From Paraburkholderia sp. LEh10 (GTDB lineage Bacteria; Pseudomonadota; Gammaproteobacteria; Burkholderiales; Burkholderiaceae), in NCBI RefSeq assembly GCF_017814945.1, contig NZ_JAGIPX010000049.1, forward strand, positions 1-64,000: DNA of 64,000 nt. Reading direction: 5' to 3'. Shown here in pieces: positions 59,668 through 64,000 of the stretch (positions are counted from its first letter, which is position 1; every line of letters begins with the position of its first letter). The notes under the pieces are model-generated. The model was not told where the DNA came from and did not search any database. It worked only from the letters and a program-made list of their open reading frames with translations. Made by a program: the position numbers and the translations under genes.

Positions 59668-61176
59668 ATGAATCGCAGACAAATGATGCAGTCGACCCTT
59701 CTTGCATCGCTCGCCATGGCCGGGAGCACGGCATTCGCCGCCACTGGAGATTCCAACGCCGGGTCTGGCGAGCCGGTGGGCTTCCGTCAGGAGACGGACA
59801 GCCTTGGCGCGGTGAATGTGCCGGCCGACAAGCTGTGGGGCGCGCAGACGCAGCGCTCGCTGGAGCATTTCAGCATCGGCGGCGACCTGATGCCGCGCGA
59901 GATGATCACGACCTACGCGATCCTCAAGAAAGCGGCAGCCAACGTCAACTTCGCCGAAAAGCGCCTCGGTGAACAACAGCATCGGCTGATCGTTCAGGTA
60001 TGTGACGAAATCCTCGCGGGTCAGCATCACGACATGTTCCCGTTGCACGTCTGGATGACGGGCAGCGGCACGCAGTTCAACATGAACGTCAACGAGGTGA
60101 TCTCGAACCGTTGTTGCCAGATTGCGGGCACGCCGCTTGGCAGCAAGACGCCCGTGCATCCGAACGATCACGTGAATATGTCGCAGTCGTCGAACGATTC
60201 GTTTCCCAGCGCGATGTACATGGCGGCGGCGATCAACGTCAAACAGCGACTCATGCCTGCCGTATCGGCCTTGCGTGATTCGATCGGTGCGAAGTCGAAG
60301 GACTGGATGGACATCGTGAAGATCGGCCGCACACACATGCAGGATGCGACGCCGATCACGCTGGGTCAGGAGTGGTCCGGCTACGAGGGCATGCTTACCG
60401 ACAATCTGGACCGCCTGGACTATGCGCTCAATGGCGTCTATCGCCTTGCGCTGGGCGGCACGGCCGTCGGCACCGGTCTCAATACGACGCCCGATTTCGG
60501 GCGCGCTTCGGCTGCCGAGATTGCCCGCCTGACGAAGCTTCCGTTCGTGACGGCGCCAAACAAGTTCACGGTCCAGGGCGCGCACGATGCGCTCGTCCAC
60601 CTGTCGGGCACGATGCGTACGCTGGCGGTTTCGCTCTACAAGATTGCGAACGATATCCGCCTGATGTCCTGCGGACCGCGCGCTGGATTCGCGGAGCTGA
60701 TCATTCCCGCAAACGAACCCGGTTCATCGATCATGCCCGGCAAGGTCAATCCGACGCAAGCGGAAGCACTCGCAATGGTCGCTGCACAGGTAATCGGTGA
60801 CGACGTCGCGACGGGCATCGGCGGCGCGAGCGGCTATCTGGAAATGAACGTGTACAAGCCCCTGATCATTTTCGACATCACGCACTCGATCTCGATCATG
60901 ACCGACTCGTGCACGAACTTCCGCACCTTCCTGGTAGAGGGAACGAAGCCCAATCTGAAGAAGATCAAGGAAGACGTCGACAATTCGCTGATGCTCGTGA
61001 CGGCACTTTCACCTGTGATCGGCTACGACAAGTCGTCGAAGATCGCGCACTATGCCTACGACAACGATCTCACGCTGAAGCAGGCTGCGCTGAAACTCGG
61101 CTACGTCGACGAGGCTGAGTTCGACAAGATCGTCGACCCGAAGAAGATGGTCAAGCCGTACGTGGCGCATCAGTAA
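59668..61176 (+). CDS. fumC: Class II fumarase with N-terminal export signal, 502 aa
   Basis: Iron-free tetrameric fumarase, which interconverts fumarate and malate. Active-site elements: TGSGTQFNMNVNEVI, GRTHMQDATPITLGQEW, and GSSIMPGKVNP (about 352-362), the latter with Gly as in FumC rather than Ala as in aspartase. The first about 26 residues (NRRQMMQSTLLASLAMAGSTAFAA) form an apparent signal peptide with an Arg pair and Ala-x-Ala cleavage site, absent from normal cytosolic FumC. AAAGGAAAG precedes the start. It is followed by tatA. Periplasmic localisation is inferred. Confidence 0.9.
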   Translation: MNRRQMMQSTLLASLAMAGSTAFAATGDSNAGSGEPVGFRQETDSLGAVNVPADKLWGAQTQRSLEHFSIGGDLMPREMITTYAILKKAAANVNFAEKRLGEQQHRLIVQVCDEILAGQHHDMFPLHVWMTGSGTQFNMNVNEVISNRCCQIAGTPLGSKTPVHPNDHVNMSQSSNDSFPSAMYMAAAINVKQRLMPAVSALRDSIGAKSKDWMDIVKIGRTHMQDATPITLGQEWSGYEGMLTDNLDRLDYALNGVYRLALGGTAVGTGLNTTPDFGRASAAEIARLTKLPFVTAPNKFTVQGAHDALVHLSGTMRTLAVSLYKIANDIRLMSCGPRAGFAELIIPANEPGSSIMPGKVNPTQAEALAMVAAQVIGDDVATGIGGASGYLEMNVYKPLIIFDITHSISIMTDSCTNFRTFLVEGTKPNLKKIKEDVDNSLMLVTALSPVIGYDKSSKIAHYAYDNDLTLKQAALKLGYVDEAEFDKIVDPKKMVKPYVAHQ

Positions 61177-61285
61177 TCAGGGCGGCGATTCATTCAGTTC
61201 ATTCGTATGGGGCGCTGTTGAATGGCGGGAAAGCGCCTCGCATCGACCGCGGTCAATTCCGTTGGTTATTCAAGGAGAAGTTGTC

Positions 61286-61516
61286 ATGGGTTCATTCAGC
61301 GTTTGGCATTGGCTGATCGTGCTGGCGATCATTTCGCTCGTGTTCGGCACGGGCAAGCTGCGCAATATCGGCAGTGACCTTGGCTTTGCGATCAAAGGCT
61401 TCAAGGACGGTGTGAAGGAAGGGGAATCGCTTCACGATTCAGTGAAGATCAACGAGTTGTTCGGACCGGTCGCGCAAACCACGGATGTCGCGCGCGGTCT
61501 GGATGACGCGCGTTGA
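61286..61516 (+). CDS. tatA: Sec-independent translocase subunit TatA, 76 aa
   Basis: Pore-forming Tat subunit. Start at 61286 (MGSFSVWHWL) with CAAGGAGAAG upstream; a longer in-frame ATG at 61262 is less likely. Features: SVWHWLIVLAIISLVFG transmembrane helix, GTGKLRNIGSDLGFAIKGFKDGVKEGE amphipathic helix with the phenylalanine-glycine hinge. C-terminus short. Sits between the exported fumarase and a RidA-family gene. No tatBC adjoins, but tatBC lies at 46.5-47.8 kb. Confidence 0.94.
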   Translation: MGSFSVWHWLIVLAIISLVFGTGKLRNIGSDLGFAIKGFKDGVKEGESLHDSVKINELFGPVAQTTDVARGLDDAR

Positions 61517-61563
61517 TATAGCGCTGCTACGTCTGACTTCATTTCAACATCAACGAGATCAAC

Positions 61564-62046
61564 ATGGATCGACACGATATTTACGCAAAGCTCGAGGAAT
61601 GCGGCATTGCTTTGCCGAACATGGGGGCGCCCGCGGCAGCCTATGCGATGTGTGTGCAAAGCGGCAATGTCGCTTACCTGTCCGGTCATCTTGCGAAGAA
61701 GGATGGCAAGGTATGGGTGGGCAAACTTGGAGCGACGTTGTCAGCGGACGATGGCATTACGGCTGCACGTTCCGTTGCCATCGACCTGCTCGCGACACTA
61801 CATACCCATCTCGGGGATCTGAACCGCGTCAAACGGATCGTCAAACTAACTAGCGTCGTCAATTCGACGGCTGAATTCACCGGGCAGCATCTGGTGACCA
61901 ACGGTGCGTCGGAGCTGTTCGCCGAAGTCTTCGGCGAGAGCGGCAAGCACGCACGTTCCGCGTTCGGTGTGGCGCAGATACCGCTGGGTGCATGCGTGGA
62001 AATCGAGCTGATTGTCGAAGTAGCTTGCGGGTCCGACCGCGCTTGA
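61564..62046 (+). CDS. RidA/YjgF-family protein, 160 aa
   Basis: RidA-superfamily fold; classical RidA hydrolyses reactive enamine/imine intermediates. Visible pattern: GNVAYLSGHLAKKDGKVWVGKLG, AARSVAIDLLATLHTHLGDLNRVKRIVKLTSVVNSTAEF, and SAFGVAQIPLGACVEIELIVEV. The Arg near the active site, normally in RSA or RTT-x-V segment, appears as HARSAFGVAQ. Somewhat longer than RidA (about 128), as in the YjgF/TdcF-like subgroup. Cytosolic. Confidence 0.9.
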   Translation: MDRHDIYAKLEECGIALPNMGAPAAAYAMCVQSGNVAYLSGHLAKKDGKVWVGKLGATLSADDGITAARSVAIDLLATLHTHLGDLNRVKRIVKLTSVVNSTAEFTGQHLVTNGASELFAEVFGESGKHARSAFGVAQIPLGACVEIELIVEVACGSDRA

Positions 62047-62059
62047 TGAGGTAAAGGAA

Positions 62060-63112
62060 ATGTCAGAGAAAATCGATTCACATCGTCGTGGCTTCATGGG
62101 CAAGACGGCGCTCGCGCTGGCTGCCGCCCAGTTCGGCATGCTGGGCTCGGCGAGGGCCGAAACGGCTTCGCTGAAAGCGTCGACATTGCCCCCGGCGAAG
62201 GCGGGCGCCCATACTTCGTTCACGTCGATCAGGCAGGTCAACGCGGGTGTGCTCGATGTCGGGTACGCCGAGGCAGGGCCTGCCGACGGACCCGCCGTCA
62301 TCCTGCTGCACGGCTGGCCGTACGATATTCACAGCTTCGTCGATGTCGCGCCGCTGCTGGCATCGCGCGGCTATCGCGTGATCGTCCCGTATCTGCGCGG
62401 CTATGGCTCGACCCGCTTCCTTTCGCAGGACACCATGCGCAACGGCCAACCGACAGCCGTGGCGACCGATATTATCGCGCTGATGGATGCGCTCAATATC
62501 CGTCAGGCGACCTTTGCGGGTTTCGACTGGGGCGCACGCACCGCCGATGTGATCGCGGTGCTGTGGCCGCAACGTTGCAAGGGGCTGGTCTCGGTGAGCG
62601 GGTATCTGATAGGGAGCCAAAAGGCAGGCGCCATGCCGCTACCGCCGGAAGTCGAATTCCAGTGGTGGTACCAGTTTTATTTCGCCACCGATCGTGGGCG
62701 GGAAGGCTATGAGAAATACACGCACGATTTCGCGAAGCTGATCTGGCGGCAGGCGTCTCCGCAATGGAATTTCGACGACGCCACGTTCGAGCGCAGCGCG
62801 CAGGCATTGGACAATCCCGATCATGTGGCGATTACGGTGCACAACTATCGGTGGCGGCAAGGCCTTGCTACGGGCGAGGCGAAGTACGACGGGCTCGAAC
62901 AGCGGCTCGCCTTGGCGCCGACCATCAGCGTGCCGACGATCACGATGGAAGGCGATGCCAACGGCGCGCCGCATCCGCCCGCCAGCGCCTATGCCAGTAA
63001 GTTCACGGGTAAATACGAACACCGGACGATCACGGGTGGCGTCGGGCATAACCTGCCGCAGGAAGCACCGCAGGCCTTCGCGCAGGCCGTAATCGACGTT
63101 GACGGGATGTAA
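62060..63112 (+). CDS. Tat-exported alpha/beta hydrolase, epoxide-hydrolase-like, 350 aa
   Basis: Twin-arginine signal: SHRRGFMGKTALALAAAQFGMLGSARA (cleavage near residue 33). The catalytic domain has HGWP at 84-87 (oxyanion region), nucleophile Asp156 in GFDWGARTADV, acid Asp in MEGDANGAPH and general-base His in GVGHNLP. An aspartate nucleophile suggests an epoxide hydrolase or haloalkane dehalogenase-like enzyme; a cap domain (about 190-280) is present. Starts 13 bp after the RidA stop, with AAAGGAA. Neighbour of tatA. Confidence 0.9.
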   Translation: MSEKIDSHRRGFMGKTALALAAAQFGMLGSARAETASLKASTLPPAKAGAHTSFTSIRQVNAGVLDVGYAEAGPADGPAVILLHGWPYDIHSFVDVAPLLASRGYRVIVPYLRGYGSTRFLSQDTMRNGQPTAVATDIIALMDALNIRQATFAGFDWGARTADVIAVLWPQRCKGLVSVSGYLIGSQKAGAMPLPPEVEFQWWYQFYFATDRGREGYEKYTHDFAKLIWRQASPQWNFDDATFERSAQALDNPDHVAITVHNYRWRQGLATGEAKYDGLEQRLALAPTISVPTITMEGDANGAPHPPASAYASKFTGKYEHRTITGGVGHNLPQEAPQAFAQAVIDVDGM

Positions 63113-63228
63113 AGGCGCCGTCCCACTTCCGGCCATGCACCGGATTCATTCGTTGGCCGGAAGGCGACTGTGCAGGCGCGCGGCCTGCTGGTTCGCAATC
63201 TTGAACTTTTAATCGAACAGGAGTCGTC

Positions 63229-64000
63229 GTGACTGAACTATGGCGTTTATCTGCAACTGAACTGGCTCGGCGCATTCGGAACCGCGAAGTGTCGGCGCGT
63301 GAAGCTGCCACGGCTGCCCTCGAGCGGCTCGATGCCGTCAACCCGCACATCAACGCGGTTGTCGCGCATCGGCCTGAAGAGGTCTACGAGCAGGCGGACA
63401 GGATCGACGAAGCGATGGCCCGCGGCGAAGACCCCGGCCCGTTGGCAGGCGTACCCGTGACGACGAAGATCAACATCGATCAGGCAGGCTTCGCCACGAC
63501 GAACGGGACACGCCTGCAAGAAAACCTGATCGCCGAGGCCAACAGTCCAGTCGTCGACAATCTCGTGCGTGCAGGTGCCGTGCTTCTCGGCCGCACCAAT
63601 TCGCCGACGTTTGCGCTGCGCTGGTTCACGGCCAATCAGGTTCACGGACACACACGCAATCCGCGCAATGCGTCGCTGACACCGGGCGGGTCCAGCGGCG
63701 GCGCAGCGGCAGCCGTGACAGCCGGTATTGGCCACATCGCGGTTGGCACGGACATCGGCGGCTCGGTTCGCTACCCCGCCTATGCGTGTGGCGTGCATGG
63801 CCTGAGGCCGAGTTTCGGCCGGGTTCCGGCGTTCAACGCTTCTTCACCGGAACGTCCGATCGGCGCGCAACTGATGTCTTCTGCCGGCCCGATCGCGCGC
63901 ACCGTGGAGGATCTTCGCGTCGCGTTGATCGCGATGTCGGCACCCGATATGCGTGACCCGTGGTGGGTGCCTGCGCCGCTGATCGGGCGGGAACTGCCGC
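63229..64000 (+). CDS. Amidase, 5' part (runs off the right edge)
   Basis: Amidase-signature enzyme, hydrolysing amides in the cytosol. GTG start at 63229 (VTELWRLSAT) with ACAGGAG upstream. Catalytic triad Ser-cisSer-Lys: Lys80 in VPVTTKINID, cis-Ser155 in TPGGSSGGAA, nucleophile Ser179 in GTDIGGSVRYP. About 257 codons are seen of an expected 450-500. It continues past 64000. Same strand and 116 bp after the hydrolase; may belong to the same operon. Confidence 0.92.
   Translation, partial: MTELWRLSATELARRIRNREVSAREAATAALERLDAVNPHINAVVAHRPEEVYEQADRIDEAMARGEDPGPLAGVPVTTKINIDQAGFATTNGTRLQENLIAEANSPVVDNLVRAGAVLLGRTNSPTFALRWFTANQVHGHTRNPRNASLTPGGSSGGAAAAVTAGIGHIAVGTDIGGSVRYPAYACGVHGLRPSFGRVPAFNASSPERPIGAQLMSSAGPIARTVEDLRVALIAMSAPDMRDPWWVPAPLIGRELP

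Overview
The window is high-GC proteobacterial DNA with tightly packed genes and AGGAG-type ribosome binding sites. It looks like Burkholderiaceae (Burkholderia, Paraburkholderia or Caballeronia). The reasons are PhaB-type PHB metabolism, a DUF4148 secreted protein, several 'DTFPASDPP'-type and other small stress proteins, many LysR regulators, and a FUSC/HlyD/DUF1656/NodT efflux set. There is no ribosomal, tRNA or core replication content, so it reads as an accessory or secondary-replicon region. This is inferred from gene content; no database search was possible.

Layout. 0-5.5 kb: small stress or hypothetical genes, a cold-shock protein, an HTH protein and acetoacetyl-CoA reductase (phaB). 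5.9-8.4 kb: aldo/keto reductase plus SRPBCC protein, divergent from a LysR regulator. 8.8-11.7 kb: the most unusual locus, a cyclic-nucleotide-binding protein with a FliG-like C-terminus, followed by MotA/MotC-like and MotB/MotD-like stator genes and no other flagellar gene. 12-17.6 kb: a DUF3047 protein, a truncated peptidyl-amidating-lyase-like gene, an ABC amino-acid-type binding protein and small acidic proteins. 17.8-21.2 kb: a RecQ helicase lacking an HRDC domain, a short-chain dehydrogenase and small proteins.

21.5-34.2 kb is a stress, metal and storage block: Zn-alcohol dehydrogenase, CsbD, a membrane protein, Mn-catalase (katN), a CYTH-CHAD protein, a CopG-type regulator with a PHB-depolymerase-like esterase, a decayed YqjD/YqjE-like operon, a second decayed alcohol dehydrogenase, a YciE ferritin-like protein, MntH and a YihY membrane protein. 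34.5-42.3 kb is regulatory: SDR/AraC pair, OmpR-type response regulator, a receiver domain lacking its phospho-acceptor aspartate, LysR, and a hybrid histidine kinase.

42.6-46.2 kb: acetoin pathway (alsS, budA) divergent from alsR. 46.5-47.8 kb: an additional tatB-tatC pair. 47.9-53.2 kb: aromatic-acid-type efflux (FUSC on +; outer-membrane factor, DUF1656 and HlyD on -). 53.5-58.7 kb: cyanide-insensitive bd-type oxidase (cioAB) followed by lactate utilisation genes lutABC, ending in two strong hairpins. 59.0 kb: DUF4148. 59.7 kb to the end: a fumarase with an N-terminal export signal, tatA, a RidA-family protein, a Tat-signal alpha/beta hydrolase and a truncated (window edge) amidase. The tatA here and tatBC 14 kb away together would make a complete accessory Tat translocase, with the fumarase and hydrolase as candidate cargo.
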